Source of the DNA: Hellea sp.
Lineage (GTDB): Bacteria > Pseudomonadota > Alphaproteobacteria > Caulobacterales > Maricaulaceae
DNA length: 64,000 bases
Assembly (NCBI GenBank): GCA_020631215.1
Contig: JAHDHS010000009.1
Location: 1-64,000, forward strand
Reading direction: 5' to 3'
This document shows, piece after piece, positions 16,526-25,818 of this stretch. Each line of letters opens with the position of its first letter. The stretch's first letter is position 1. The notes under the pieces are model-generated. The model saw only the letters and a list, made by a program, of their open reading frames with translations. It was not told the DNA's origin and ran no database searches. The position numbers and the translations under genes were made by a program.

Positions 16526-17347
16526 TCAAGCCATATGGGCGAGCTTAGGGCTCGCCTTTTTTGTTTCAATATTTGATAAAGCGGGCGGGCAATGTAAAAT
16601 TTCCCAACGGCCATCATAATGCTCCACCAATGCCGTACAGCTTTCCACCCAATCCCCGTCATTCATATAGGTCACGCCGTCAATATCCCGCATTTCTGCG
16701 ACATGGATATGGCCGCAAATCGCGCCGTCAAAGCCCTTGCGCCGGCAGTAATCGGCGACTTGCTCTTCGAAACTATGGATAAAATTCATCGCCCGTTTGG
16801 TGCGTTTCTTCAGGCTTTTTGACAATGACCAATAAGGTAGGCCCAGCTTACGGCGCACGAAATTCAGCTTGGTATTGACCCAAAGCAGGAAGTTATAGGC
16901 ATTGTCCCCCAGATGCATGATCCATTTGCGATCCGCCCGCATCAAACCGTCAAACATATCGCCATGGACGACCAGAAACCGCCGCCCGTCCGCGCCTATA
17001 TGCACTTCTCGATTAGACAATTTCACATCGCCGAAATTAATTTTGAACCTTAGAAAGCCGCGCAAAAATTCATCATGATTACCGGCAATATAGCGTACAT
17101 CCGTCCCGCGCTTAGCGGCGGTGAGGATACGGCGAATGACATTGCTATGGGATTGAGGCCAGAACCATTTTTTGCGTAGCCGCCAACCGTCAATAATATC
17201 CCCGACCAGATAAAGCTGCTCGCAACTATGGGCTTTCAGAAAGGCGCAGAGCGCTTCCGCCTGACAGCCTTTGCTGCCCAAATGAACATCGGAGATGAAG
17301 ATAGCGCGATAATGGGGTTTGGGATGTTTATCAAAAGGCTCGGCCAT
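16526..17347 (-). CDS. UDP-2,3-diacylglucosamine diphosphatase-like metallophosphoesterase
   Basis: The 273-residue protein has all calcineurin-type metal motifs: SDVHLGSKG (D20, H22), GDIIDGW (D50), GNHDE (N90, H91), VVHGD (H128) and GHIH (H213, H215). It belongs to COG2908, which includes LpxH of lipid A synthesis. Many alphaproteobacteria use LpxI for that step instead, so the substrate is uncertain. The C-terminal codons overlap the terminator of the convergent lipoprotein gene. Peripheral inner-membrane location is expected. Confidence 0.85.
   Translation of the reverse strand: MAEPFDKHPKPHYRAIFISDVHLGSKGCQAEALCAFLKAHSCEQLYLVGDIIDGWRLRKKWFWPQSHSNVIRRILTAAKRGTDVRYIAGNHDEFLRGFLRFKINFGDVKLSNREVHIGADGRRFLVVHGDMFDGLMRADRKWIMHLGDNAYNFLLWVNTKLNFVRRKLGLPYWSLSKSLKKRTKRAMNFIHSFEEQVADYCRRKGFDGAICGHIHVAEMRDIDGVTYMNDGDWVESCTALVEHYDGRWEILHCPPALSNIETKKASPKLAHMA
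16538..16562 (+). terminator. Intrinsic terminator of the CC0125-type lipoprotein gene
   Basis: GGCGAGC (16538-16544) pairs with GCTCGCC (16550-16556), followed by TTTTTTG. The element lies inside the 3' coding end of the convergent phosphoesterase gene. Confidence 0.85.
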
Positions 17348-17523
17348 ATCCGTGCCATAGGAGATTTATGTGACGGGCATGTGACGAATGCCGCCGGGTG
17401 TTAACCCTCCATTTACCATAAAATCGCGTTTTAAGAGAATGTTAGCCCTAACATTCCCCTACATGCCGGAATTGGTCCCGCCCTTGCTGTCTCTACCCAG
17501 AATACAGAAAGGTCAGGGTCAAA

Positions 17524-17958
17524 ATGAAACGATTTATGGTTAAGACACTCCTCACAGCCGCCATTATGGGATCAAGCGCTATACCGCTTGCAGCACAGGC
17601 CACGCCAGCCTCCGGCGAGATTGAACAAACGTTGCGTCAAGAAAAGGCCAAATTTGACAAAAAGAAGCAGCGCGTAAAAACGACGATCCGCAAGGCTGAA
17701 CGCTGGACGGATCGCCGCATGGATGAAGCCGAAGCCGTTTACAACGCCGTGAACAGCAAGGCGGAGACATTACAACAAAAAGCCCTGCCCTATGGCGATA
17801 AAATCAAGGCCGCAGCCACGCCGGATAATGTTCCGGGCCTCGGCGCGGTCAAATGGACGACGCAGAATACAAGCTTACCCGCCCTCTTGTTCATGCTGCT
17901 CTTTGGCGGCGTGGTTATGATTATAGGCTCGTCTTATACGCGGACATATGAGGCTTAA
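17524..17958 (+). CDS. Exported coiled-coil protein with C-terminal membrane anchor
   Basis: The 144-residue protein has a signal peptide (AMG SSAIPLAAQA, cut near residue 26), a highly charged helical region (about 30-85, with EQTLRQEKAKFDKKKQRVKT), a short linker and a C-terminal hydrophobic helix (about 117-136) ending SSYTRTYEA. This predicts a periplasmic helical protein anchored in the inner membrane. I do not recognise the family. A TTAA-N7-TTTA motif near 17401, 120 bases upstream, resembles a CtrA site but is weak. Confidence 0.7.
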   Translation: MKRFMVKTLLTAAIMGSSAIPLAAQATPASGEIEQTLRQEKAKFDKKKQRVKTTIRKAERWTDRRMDEAEAVYNAVNSKAETLQQKALPYGDKIKAAATPDNVPGLGAVKWTTQNTSLPALLFMLLFGGVVMIIGSSYTRTYEA

Positions 17959-18028
17959 GCGTAGCAAAGACGCTTGCAGCGCGGGAAAATTCTGCCTATA
18001 GGCCGCTCACCAAAATAGTGAGATTATC

Positions 18029-19435
18029 ATGACGACGTCACCCCGCGATAAAACCGCGCCCCGTGACATCGATCAGCCAGCCGTTATTGCGGCGCGGACT
18101 GACGATGTCTCTGCGCTAAACACCAAAAAAGTATTCATCAAGACCTATGGCTGTCAGATGAATGTTTATGATTCCGAGCGCATGGCCGATGTGCTCTCGC
18201 CCATTGGCTACGCGCCAACCGAAGTTCCGGATGACGCTGACTTGGTTATTTTGAACACCTGCCATATTCGCGAAAAAGCGGCCGAGAAAGTCTATTCAGA
18301 GCTGGGCCGCATTCGCAAAATGAAAGAGGCCAATAAGCCCGATATGAAAGTCGCGGTGGCGGGCTGCGTGGCGCAGGCTGAAGGGGCGGAGATCAAACGC
18401 CGCGCGCCGGTCGTCGATATGGTGCTGGGCCCGCAAACCTATCACAAGCTGCCGGAAATGATTGCCAAGGTGCACCGCGAGACGGGTGCCGTTTTGGAAA
18501 CGGAATTCGACACGCTGGAGAAATTTGACCAACTGCCCGAAACGCGCAAACCCAAAGGCTTCTCATCCTTTCTGACCATTCAGGAAGGCTGCGATAAATT
18601 CTGCACCTTCTGTGTTGTGCCTTACACACGCGGGGCAGAAGTTTCGCGGCCCGTCACGCAAATCGTCGCCGAGGCGCGGAGCCTGGCCAGCCAAGGCGTG
18701 CGGGAGATCACTTTGATCGGGCAGAATGTGAACGCATACCATGCCGAAGGGCCGGATGGTGGTCAGTGGGGGCTGGGCGAGCTTATTCGTCATGTCGCCT
18801 TAATCGGCGGGATTGACCGCATTCGGTTCACGACTTCTCATCCGCGCGATATGGATGATGAATTAATCAAGGTTTTGGGCGAAGAGCCGAAACTCATGCC
18901 CTATCTGCATCTGCCGATACAGGCAGGCAGCGATAAAATCTTGCGCGCCATGAACCGCGATCATACCTATGAGCATTACAAGCAGCTGATTGCCAAAATC
19001 CGCGCCGCCAATCCCGATATTGCCCTCTCCGGTGATTTTATTGTCGGCTTCCCGGGCGAGACGGATGCTGATTTTGAGCAGACCATGAAATGCGTCAAAG
19101 AGATCGGCTATGCGAGCAGCTTTAGCTTTAAATATTCCGTCCGTCCCGGCACGCCCGGCGCGACCATGCACCGCCAAGTGCCGGAAGATGTGAAATCCGA
19201 GCGTCTGAAACGCTTGCAGGATTTACTCTACACCCAGCAACGCGAGTTCAACCAAAGCCTGATCGGCAAAACGCTCCCAGTACTGGTCGAAGGTACGGCC
19301 CGCGAACCCGGCCGCCTCTTCGGCCGCTCGCCTTATTTGACAGGCACCCATTTCGACGGGCCAGAAGAACTGATCGGCCAAATCGTCGATGTGACGATTA
19401 CCGAAGCGGGGGTGAACTCGCTGATTGGGGTATGA
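18029..19435 (+). CDS. miaB: tRNA-2-methylthio-N6-dimethylallyladenosine synthase
   Basis: The 468-residue methylthiotransferase has three parts: an N-terminal domain with the auxiliary cluster cysteines C42, C78 and C113; a radical SAM core with CDKFCTFC (C188, C192, C195), followed by [13 protein letters not shown] typical of MiaB; and a C-terminal TRAM domain ([20 protein letters not shown]). It adds a methylthio group to i6A37 of tRNAs reading UNN codons. The N-terminal 30 residues extend beyond the E. coli protein. In several relatives it lies near phoH-ybeY; here a foreign-looking ORF and a sulfotransferase lie between. Confidence 0.96.
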   Translation: MTTSPRDKTAPRDIDQPAVIAARTDDVSALNTKKVFIKTYGCQMNVYDSERMADVLSPIGYAPTEVPDDADLVILNTCHIREKAAEKVYSELGRIRKMKEANKPDMKVAVAGCVAQAEGAEIKRRAPVVDMVLGPQTYHKLPEMIAKVHRETGAVLETEFDTLEKFDQLPETRKPKGFSSFLTIQEGCDKFCTFCVVPYTRGAEVSRPVTQIVAEARSLASQGVREITLIGQNVNAYHAEGPDGGQWGLGELIRHVALIGGIDRIRFTTSHPRDMDDELIKVLGEEPKLMPYLHLPIQAGSDKILRAMNRDHTYEHYKQLIAKIRAANPDIALSGDFIVGFPGETDADFEQTMKCVKEIGYASSFSFKYSVRPGTPGATMHRQVPEDVKSERLKRLQDLLYTQQREFNQSLIGKTLPVLVEGTAREPGRLFGRSPYLTGTHFDGPEELIGQIVDVTITEAGVNSLIGV

Positions 19436-19436
19436 G

Positions 19437-19952
19437 ATGTATGAGCATATTGATATTTTTGCAAAGCGCTCGGAAAAACATCTAAGGTCGTTTCTCAAAA
19501 AGAGAAATCTTAAACTGCAGACACTAAACTTAAACACCGCAAAGAAAGTTATATTCGAATTTTACAGTGAATTTACCCTTAGTGTTGAGATAGACAGAAC
19601 AGATGAGGCACTCTCATTTTCTGCTGCTCATATGCATGAGAAAGGGTTGCTAGCAGGTTTCGAATATATTTATCGCCCTAAAACTTCAACTCCAGATCAA
19701 AGTGCTTTTAGATTAAGATTGTTGGGTCATTACCATTCGCATGAGAATTTATACGGTCAAAAAGGTTCAGGAATATATTATCAAGGTTTTTCAACTGTTG
19801 ATTGGGAACGAATAAAGTGGGGTATGGAGGCTGTATCAAGCTTAGAAAAAAGTTTGCATGAAACCGGTGTGTATCAATTTCTAAAAGGCAAAGACGCGAA
19901 ATTCTTTAGAGTATCTCATAGGCCATTTTATGGTACTTATGGCCATTTATAG
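19437..19952 (+). CDS. AT-rich hypothetical protein after miaB
   Basis: The 171-residue protein (start MYEHIDIF, one base after the miaB stop; a TTG start 12 bases earlier is possible) has no signal peptide or membrane helix. Visible parts are a basic N-terminus, a beta-like EFTLSVEIDRTDEALSFSA segment, LRLLGHYHSHENL with several histidines, and WERIKWGMEAVSSLEKSLHE. Codon use and base composition are clearly more AT-rich than in neighbours, and no clear ribosome-binding site is seen. This suggests acquired DNA inserted behind miaB. I do not recognise it. Confidence 0.55.
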   Translation: MYEHIDIFAKRSEKHLRSFLKKRNLKLQTLNLNTAKKVIFEFYSEFTLSVEIDRTDEALSFSAAHMHEKGLLAGFEYIYRPKTSTPDQSAFRLRLLGHYHSHENLYGQKGSGIYYQGFSTVDWERIKWGMEAVSSLEKSLHETGVYQFLKGKDAKFFRVSHRPFYGTYGHL

Positions 19953-19968
19953 TCCAGTAAATCTGAAA

Positions 19969-21306
19969 TCAAACCTCCACCTTAACGGGGAATGCCTTAA
20001 AATAAAAATCAAAGCGTTCGCGGATTTCTTCGGGGCGAACGCCGAAATGCTCCTCTAATTTATATCTTACGCGGCCATGCATGCCGCGGGGGTGAGCGGC
20101 GATGAAGTCGGCCATTTCCCGCCGCGCCTTGGGGGTAAGTTCCATATCGTGGAGATCATAAATCCGCTCCAGCGTGCCCATCTGATCGGCCATATATTCA
20201 TGGAAGAGCACGTCGAGCGACTGTTTCTTGGGCAGGACTTTGCGATCCCGCACCAGCGCGCGGAGCAGCTTTTCAAACCGGTCTGTCCAGTAATCCAGCA
20301 CCGCGCGCGGGTCATGTTTGGTGCGTAACATGCGCTGCCCATAAGCAAGCATAGTCGCGGTGGACTGGATTACGGCAACGGGATCGCGATGGGTGATGAT
20401 TGCCGTGATATCGGGAAAAGTCTGATAAAGCGCGGGAAGCTGTTCCGGGTTTTGCACACATTTCAGCACCCAGCCCTTCTCCGGGTCGGTACCGTTTTTA
20501 TCCTGCTCGATCTGCAAGAGCTTCAAAACGGTTTTCATATAATCATAATGCGGGGTCTGATCGGCGCTGTGGTAATAGGCCTGATATTTCGGGATGACCG
20601 CTGTCCATTCAAATTGATTGGAGCCGAAATCAAAGGTCATGAGTTCTAATTCCTCATGAATATGATCCGGGTTCATCGGATGCATGGCCGCCAAATCCGG
20701 CCCCATAATTTGCATGGCTGACCAGCGCTGGGAACATCGTAAATAACGCGGATCATCCTCGGTCAGGCTGTCCCCGCTTTTCAGCATGCGGGCCATCATC
20801 CGCGCGGTGAATTTCAACTTACCACTGGCCGTCTCTTTACCCGGGGCGTGAAAAGGTTCCTGAGCGATCCAGAGCGGGAGTTTGCGAAAGCGGCTATCCG
20901 CGCCCAGCAAATTGACCAGATGCGTCGTCCCCGAACGCGGCATCCCGGACACGGAAAGCGGTCGGACGATCTCTGTTATCGCCAGCTCCGGCGTGTTTTT
21001 AATGCGGTCATGAACAATCAAATGATTGGAAGCGCAGCGCACAATATCGCCCCAGACCTGTTGCTTGCCCGCACCGGACATATGCGGATCGGATGCATAT
21101 TCATCCAGCAAGACTTGCATCGGTTCCCATATTGGGCGGGGGCCAAAATCGGAAAGCCCCGTCGCCTCCATCGCGGCCTGTTTCACCGCCGCTTGCGTGA
21201 AGTCAATCTTGACATTTTTCGTCGCCCCGACCGCCAACTTTTGCAGCCATGTCAGTTTCGGATCGTTCAAATCGTCAAAAACAATATCTTGCCCGTGCTT
21301 CCCCAT
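19969..21306 (-). CDS. Sulfotransferase family protein
   Basis: The 445-residue protein has the 5'-phosphosulfate loop VSGMPRSGTTHLVNLL near residue 118 and a 3'-phosphate segment around AIITHRDPVAVIQSTATML, both typical of PAPS-dependent sulfotransferases of the Sulfotransfer_3 family. Members of this length are common in marine alphaproteobacteria and act on unknown small molecules or lipids. No PAPS synthesis genes are in the window. It is divergent from phoH with 66 bases between starts. Confidence 0.85.
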   Translation of the reverse strand: MGKHGQDIVFDDLNDPKLTWLQKLAVGATKNVKIDFTQAAVKQAAMEATGLSDFGPRPIWEPMQVLLDEYASDPHMSGAGKQQVWGDIVRCASNHLIVHDRIKNTPELAITEIVRPLSVSGMPRSGTTHLVNLLGADSRFRKLPLWIAQEPFHAPGKETASGKLKFTARMMARMLKSGDSLTEDDPRYLRCSQRWSAMQIMGPDLAAMHPMNPDHIHEELELMTFDFGSNQFEWTAVIPKYQAYYHSADQTPHYDYMKTVLKLLQIEQDKNGTDPEKGWVLKCVQNPEQLPALYQTFPDITAIITHRDPVAVIQSTATMLAYGQRMLRTKHDPRAVLDYWTDRFEKLLRALVRDRKVLPKKQSLDVLFHEYMADQMGTLERIYDLHDMELTPKARREMADFIAAHPRGMHGRVRYKLEEHFGVRPEEIRERFDFYFKAFPVKVEV

Positions 21307-21372
21307 AAGTCTCTCCCTGCGTCACTCATATACCCTCTCGCTTTCTGATGTAAAACCGACTATCGGGGGCAT

Positions 21373-22338
21373 ATGAGTAAACAGACAGATATTTTGGAAT
21401 TTAACGATCCGGATTTGGTGCGTAAATTATGCGGGCCGAACCATGCTAACCTCGCTTTGATCGAAGAGGCCTTTGGCGTCTATATCGAAGCGCCGGGCGA
21501 TAATGTGCATATTAATGGCGACGGGCCAAGCCGCGCGCGCGCGGGAGAGTTGATCAAAGAGATTTACCAACGGCTGGAGCGCGGCTGGCCCTGCGGGCCG
21601 TCCGATATTCGCGCGCTGATCCGAGCCATGGGCAAAGGCAAAGTCAAGGCCGCCCGTGTGGACGCGATCATCCCCTTCCCGCGCCGCAGCCCGATTGTGC
21701 CCAAAACCCCGCGGCAGGAAAAATTCATCCATGCCATGCGCGATGAAACCATTGTCTTTGGGGTCGGCCCGGCCGGAACGGGCAAGACATTCCTCGCGAC
21801 CGCTTACGGAGCGTCTCTGCTGGCGCGCGGCGAAATCGCGCGGTTCATTGCCTGCCGTCCCGCCGTCGAAGCCGGAGAGCGCCTTGGTTTTTTGCCCGGT
21901 GATTTGAATGAAAAAGTCGATCCTTACATGCAGCCAATCTGGGACGCGCTTCATGCCGTGCTGGGCCGCGACGAAGTCGACCGCCGCCGCGCCGCAGGCG
22001 ATATCGAAGTCGCGCCGCTGGCTTTCATGCGCGGGCGTACTCTGTCCGATGCCTTTGTCGTAATTGACGAAGCGCAAAATGCGACAATCCCGCAAATGAA
22101 AATGGTGCTGACACGATTGGGCGAGCGCGCCAAATATGCCGTCACGGGCGACCCGACACAATCCGACCTGCCTCACGGCCAGACTTCAGGTTTGGCCCAT
22201 GCGCTGAAGATTCTCAAAAAGATCAAAGGCATTGAGCAAATCGAGTTTCTGGCCTCTGACGTTGTCCGTCATCCTTTGGTAGGCAAAATTGTCGATGCCT
22301 ATGAGAAAGACTCCAAACCAAAGGCCGGCCAGTCCTGA
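21373..22338 (+). CDS. phoH: PhoH-like NTPase (YbeZ)
   Basis: The 321-residue protein has an N-terminal KH-like region (to about residue 60), then the PhoH ATPase with Walker A GPAGTGKT (132-139), Walker B AFVVIDEAQN and TRLGERAKYAVTGDPTQSDLP downstream. YbeZ proteins partner the endoribonuclease YbeY, which is the next gene (3 bases between), in rRNA maturation. It begins the phoH-ybeY-corC-lnt operon with almost no intergenic spacing. Confidence 0.95.
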   Translation: MSKQTDILEFNDPDLVRKLCGPNHANLALIEEAFGVYIEAPGDNVHINGDGPSRARAGELIKEIYQRLERGWPCGPSDIRALIRAMGKGKVKAARVDAIIPFPRRSPIVPKTPRQEKFIHAMRDETIVFGVGPAGTGKTFLATAYGASLLARGEIARFIACRPAVEAGERLGFLPGDLNEKVDPYMQPIWDALHAVLGRDEVDRRRAAGDIEVAPLAFMRGRTLSDAFVVIDEAQNATIPQMKMVLTRLGERAKYAVTGDPTQSDLPHGQTSGLAHALKILKKIKGIEQIEFLASDVVRHPLVGKIVDAYEKDSKPKAGQS

Positions 22339-22341
22339 TCC

Positions 22342-22794
22342 ATGCCCGCCCCAGCGACCGGAATAGACATCATGGTGCAGGCCGGAGACTGGCCTGAGCT
22401 TGATCCCGCGCCCACTATACAGGCGGCACAGAACGCCCTGCCCGAAGCCCGACAAGGCGAGCTGTCCATTGTCCTGACCGATGATGCGCATATTCAGGCG
22501 CTGAACCGTGATTACCGCAATAAGGACAAACCCACCAATGTCTTGTCATTCCCGCAGGACGGGCTGTTGCTGGGGGATATTATTCTGGCGCTGGAAACTG
22601 TGCAGCGTGAAGCCACTGATAAGGGCGTGTCTTTTGGAGACCACGCCGCCCATTTACTCATTCACGGCTATCTGCATTTGCTCGGATATGACCACCAAAA
22701 TGACAAAGACGCCTTGCAAATGGAGGCACTAGAAATTAAAGCCCTCGCCTCTTTGAATATTGACAATCCGTATGAAATTGATGACGACATTTAA
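22342..22794 (+). CDS. ybeY: Endoribonuclease YbeY
   Basis: The 150-residue protein has the zinc motif HGYLHLLGYDH with ligands H108, H112 and H118, and the preceding NKDKPTNVLSFP segment of UPF0054. It processes 16S rRNA 3' ends and takes part in ribosome quality control. It sits between phoH and the CBS-domain gene in the usual order. Confidence 0.96.
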   Translation: MPAPATGIDIMVQAGDWPELDPAPTIQAAQNALPEARQGELSIVLTDDAHIQALNRDYRNKDKPTNVLSFPQDGLLLGDIILALETVQREATDKGVSFGDHAAHLLIHGYLHLLGYDHQNDKDALQMEALEIKALASLNIDNPYEIDDDI

Positions 22795-22797
22795 GCT

Positions 22798-23685
22798 ATG
22801 AGCCATGATGACAGTTCGCCGGGTTTCTTCGGCAAAATCTTTGGGCGGCCGGACAAAGACGCCGCCGAGGATGAACCTCCCAGTAAATCCGTAAAAAATG
22901 CCGCTGCGCAAAAATTAATGATGAGCGCGGCAGAGCGCTTTCACCTGCTGCGTGTCGATGATGTGATGGTGCCGCGCGCCAATATTGTCGCCATTGAGAG
23001 CGGCGCAACCTTATCCGAGCTTTCCGCTGCGTTCAAAGAGGCCGGACATTCGCGCCTGCCTGTTTTCAAGGACAGTCTCGATGACCCAACCGGTATGGTG
23101 CATATCAAGGATGTACTGCCTTATCTGATGCTGGACGCCAAGGGCCGCAGCGGCAAGACTTATCCGAACAAGAAAGTCATTCAATATATCCGCCGCCCCG
23201 TGCTTTATGTGCCGCCCTCCATGCTGGCGCAGGATTTGCTGCGGCGCATGCAGGCCCATCGCAGCCATATGGCCATTGTCGTGGATGAATATGGCGGCAC
23301 GGACGGTCTGGTCACAATCGAAGACCTGATCGAACCCATTGTCGGCGACATCGAAGATGAACATGATGAGCTCGTCCCCGAAGTTCAAATCGTGACCGAC
23401 CAAGGCGGGCGCTCTGTCTGGGAGGCCGATGCACGCATCACCATTGATGATTTTGAAAAAGCTCTGGGCCGGGATTTTGCCACGGATGACGAAGAGGATG
23501 ATGTCGACACGCTGGGCGGGCTGGTCTTTACCATGGCCGGACGTGTGCCCGAACGCGGCGAGATCATCCGCCATCTCAGCGGGCTGGAATTTGAAGTGCT
23601 GGATGCAGATGCCCGCCGCGTCAAACGCCTGCGGATTAGCGACTCCAAAAGTTCCGCTCCGCAGCCTGATCAAAAGGTGCATTAA
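22798..23685 (+). CDS. CBS-domain protein, CorC/HlyC (YbeX) type
   Basis: The 295-residue protein has a CBS pair (VDDVMVPRANIVAIESGAT at about 58-76 opens it; VDEYGGTDGLVTIEDL closes it near 170) and a C-terminal CorC_HlyC domain (WEADARITIDDFEKALG, then LGGLVFTMAGRVPERGEII). It lacks the DUF21 membrane part, as YbeX does. YbeX acts with ybeY/ybeZ in ribosome metabolism and has been linked to Mg2+/Co2+ efflux. The stop is directly followed by the TTG start of lnt. Confidence 0.92.
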   Translation: MSHDDSSPGFFGKIFGRPDKDAAEDEPPSKSVKNAAAQKLMMSAAERFHLLRVDDVMVPRANIVAIESGATLSELSAAFKEAGHSRLPVFKDSLDDPTGMVHIKDVLPYLMLDAKGRSGKTYPNKKVIQYIRRPVLYVPPSMLAQDLLRRMQAHRSHMAIVVDEYGGTDGLVTIEDLIEPIVGDIEDEHDELVPEVQIVTDQGGRSVWEADARITIDDFEKALGRDFATDDEEDDVDTLGGLVFTMAGRVPERGEIIRHLSGLEFEVLDADARRVKRLRISDSKSSAPQPDQKVH

Positions 23686-25296
23686 TTGACGCCCGCCGCT
23701 GCGATGCCGGTCTGGCTGCGAACGCAAGGATGGGCAGGCCGGGGGCTGGGGTTTCTATTTGGCGGGCTGGGCGTATTGGGCCACGCGCCCCTGCATTTAT
23801 GGCCACTTGGCTTAGTCAGTTTTGCTCTGCTGTTTATACGCCTGCTCCACACGGCTCAAACCCGTCCCGGCTTTAAAGCCGGATTTGGGACAGCTTTCTG
23901 GCATGGCCTGGGCTATTTCGGCCTTGGTATTTTCTGGATTGGCTCAGCTTTCATCGCGCGCGGGCCGGCCTTTATTCCGATCATGCCGCCCATGGTTTTG
24001 GGACTCGCCGCCTTGCTGGCTCTCTTTTGGGCTGTGGCGGGCGGAATCTTTGCGCGGTCTCAACTCAAAGGTCTTCACGCCGCCATTTTCTTTACCGCTG
24101 CGATGAGTTTGGCCGAGCTCGCCCGTGGACATCTGTTTGGCGGATTTCCGTGGAACTTGCCCGGCTATATTTTCGAAGCGGGTAGCCGCCCCTCGCAAAT
24201 CGCCAGCCTGATCAATATTTACGGACTTAGCTGGATCGTACTTTTCATCAGCGCCGCTTTGGGGCTATTGATGCATAGGCGGCACCGCATTGCGGGCGGG
24301 ATTATCGCTGTATTGGGGCTGGCCGGACTTTACGGATACGGCCATATGCGCCTCTCATCGGCGCAAATCACAATGGCCGAGAATGTTAATATTCGGCTGG
24401 TGAATGTGCCTTTTTCGCAGGCGGAAAAATTCGATCCTGAAAAATCCCGTGACATCGTCAATAAATTCCTAACCGTCAGTGTCGCGCCCGGCCTTGAAGA
24501 TGTTACCCACCTGATCTGGCCTGAAGGTGCGGTTAACGGGCTGGCTATGGAGAGCGAGGCTTTACTTTATGCGATGGGCCGCGAGCTGAGCGCTATAGAC
24601 AGCACCCCGCCGGTCTGGATTATGAACTCCCTCAGGCTGCAGACGCGCCCCCATCCGCGCAGTGGTGATATAATCTCCGATTATTTCAACAGCTCCGTCG
24701 CGATCACCTATGGCGCAACCGGCACTCCAACCATTGCCGCTTATAATGACAAACATAGATTAGTACCATTCGGAGAGTTTATTCCGGGGGGCAAGTGGCT
24801 GGAATCATATGACTTTCCTTTGGTGTCAACCGCGCTGGCATCCATGACCCCGGCCCCGGAAAAGCGCTTGGCCGATTTTCCGGGCCTCCCGCGCCTCTCC
24901 CCGCAGATTTGCTATGAAGCGGACTTTCCGGGATTAACGCCCATAGATAAAGCCCGCCCGGTCCAACTGATTCTCAATCAAACCAATGATGCCTGGTATG
25001 GCAAGACATGGGGCCCGGCCCAACACGCTAATATCGCGCGTTACCGCGCCCTTGAAGAAGGCCTGCCCATGGTGAGATCCGCGTCTAACGGGCTCTCAGC
25101 TATCATCGATCCTTACGGCCGTATCTATAAATCGATCCCGCGTGATGACCTGTCTCATATTGATACAGGTCTGCCCAATTCTCTGCGCAAAACACGCCAA
25201 ACGCGACTTATCATTTTTTTCAATTGCTTGATAAATTTGTTAATATTTGGTATGTACATAATCAATCGACGCGAGTTGGGACTGCGTCAAATTTAA
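23686..25296 (+). CDS. lnt: Apolipoprotein N-acyltransferase
   Basis: The 536-residue protein has an N-terminal block of membrane helices and a nitrilase-fold periplasmic domain with the catalytic triad E280 (LIWPEGAVNG), K356 (NDKHRLVPFGEF) and C409 (SPQICYEADFPG), then NQTNDAWYGKTWGPAQH. It N-acylates the cysteine of mature lipoproteins in the inner membrane. I chose the TTG start at 23686 because AAAAGGTG precedes it and the stop of the previous gene directly abuts; an ATG lies 18 bases later without such a site. Its products include the lipoproteins seen in this window. Confidence 0.95.
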   Translation: MTPAAAMPVWLRTQGWAGRGLGFLFGGLGVLGHAPLHLWPLGLVSFALLFIRLLHTAQTRPGFKAGFGTAFWHGLGYFGLGIFWIGSAFIARGPAFIPIMPPMVLGLAALLALFWAVAGGIFARSQLKGLHAAIFFTAAMSLAELARGHLFGGFPWNLPGYIFEAGSRPSQIASLINIYGLSWIVLFISAALGLLMHRRHRIAGGIIAVLGLAGLYGYGHMRLSSAQITMAENVNIRLVNVPFSQAEKFDPEKSRDIVNKFLTVSVAPGLEDVTHLIWPEGAVNGLAMESEALLYAMGRELSAIDSTPPVWIMNSLRLQTRPHPRSGDIISDYFNSSVAITYGATGTPTIAAYNDKHRLVPFGEFIPGGKWLESYDFPLVSTALASMTPAPEKRLADFPGLPRLSPQICYEADFPGLTPIDKARPVQLILNQTNDAWYGKTWGPAQHANIARYRALEEGLPMVRSASNGLSAIIDPYGRIYKSIPRDDLSHIDTGLPNSLRKTRQTRLIIFFNCLINLLIFGMYIINRRELGLRQI

Positions 25297-25303
25297 ACTG
25301 TTC

Positions 25304-25333
25304 GTTCCCGGTGGGGGCACCGTTGCACCGAAC
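25304..25333 (+). promoter_or_regulatory. Alternative hairpins in the leader of the second XRE gene
   Basis: CGGTG (25309-25313) can pair with either of two CACCG copies (25318-25322 or 25326-25330). The second pairing extends to GTT/AAC at the ends. The pairings exclude each other. The element lies 19-48 bases before the XRE start and could be an operator or a leader RNA. Confidence 0.35.
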
Positions 25334-25351
25334 TTATTGGGATGAAAATCT

Positions 25352-25792
25352 ATGTCTAAAAAACCAGGGCCTCGGTCGCCCAATCCTGTCGACATTCATG
25401 TCGGCACACGCGTACGGCTACGCCGTCAAGTTATGAAAATGAGCCAGGAAAAGCTTGGCGATCAGCTGGGTGTTACCTTCCAGCAGGTTCAAAAATATGA
25501 ACGCGGTTCCAACCGCATTGGCGCCAGCCGCCTTTGGAAAATCTCTGACGTACTGGATGTACCGATCGGGTTTTTCTTCGACGGTTTGAAAGACGGGGTC
25601 GAATATGCCGACTTCGCCGAAGATGATCAGCTGCCAATCGTTTATGACTTTATCAATTCTTCCGATGGAGTTGCGCTGGCCAAAGCCGTGTCACAAATCA
25701 AAAGCAAAGCCGTCAGGCGGCAAATTCTGGAGCTGGCACGATCACTGGCGAAGGAAAGCGCGGCGCTGGAGGCTGCTGAAGCCGAAGATTAG
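25352..25792 (+). CDS. XRE-family helix-turn-helix regulator (2)
   Basis: The 146-residue protein has a Cro/CI-type HTH at about residues 12-66 (VGTRVRLRRQVMKMSQEKLG, then FQQVQKYERGSNRIGASRLW), followed by VPIGFFFDGL and a helical, Ala/Glu-rich tail. It is a paralog of the regulator at 1721-2125. In many alphaproteobacteria a regulator of this type sits between lnt and metK. Here trmB follows directly and metK is missing from the site. Confidence 0.88.
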   Translation: MSKKPGPRSPNPVDIHVGTRVRLRRQVMKMSQEKLGDQLGVTFQQVQKYERGSNRIGASRLWKISDVLDVPIGFFFDGLKDGVEYADFAEDDQLPIVYDFINSSDGVALAKAVSQIKSKAVRRQILELARSLAKESAALEAAEAED

Positions 25793-25818
25793 GCTTTTCC
25801 TAAATGGTGCGGGGCTTT

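Noticed and set aside
17401-17417. TTAA-N7-TTTA as a CtrA site before the 17524 gene
   Set aside because: Only one half-site is exact, so the match is too weak for a call.
21427-22176. 249-codon open frame on the minus strand within phoH
   Set aside because: It is antisense to a clear conserved gene and its sequence has no domain; codon bias of the GC-rich sense strand explains it.
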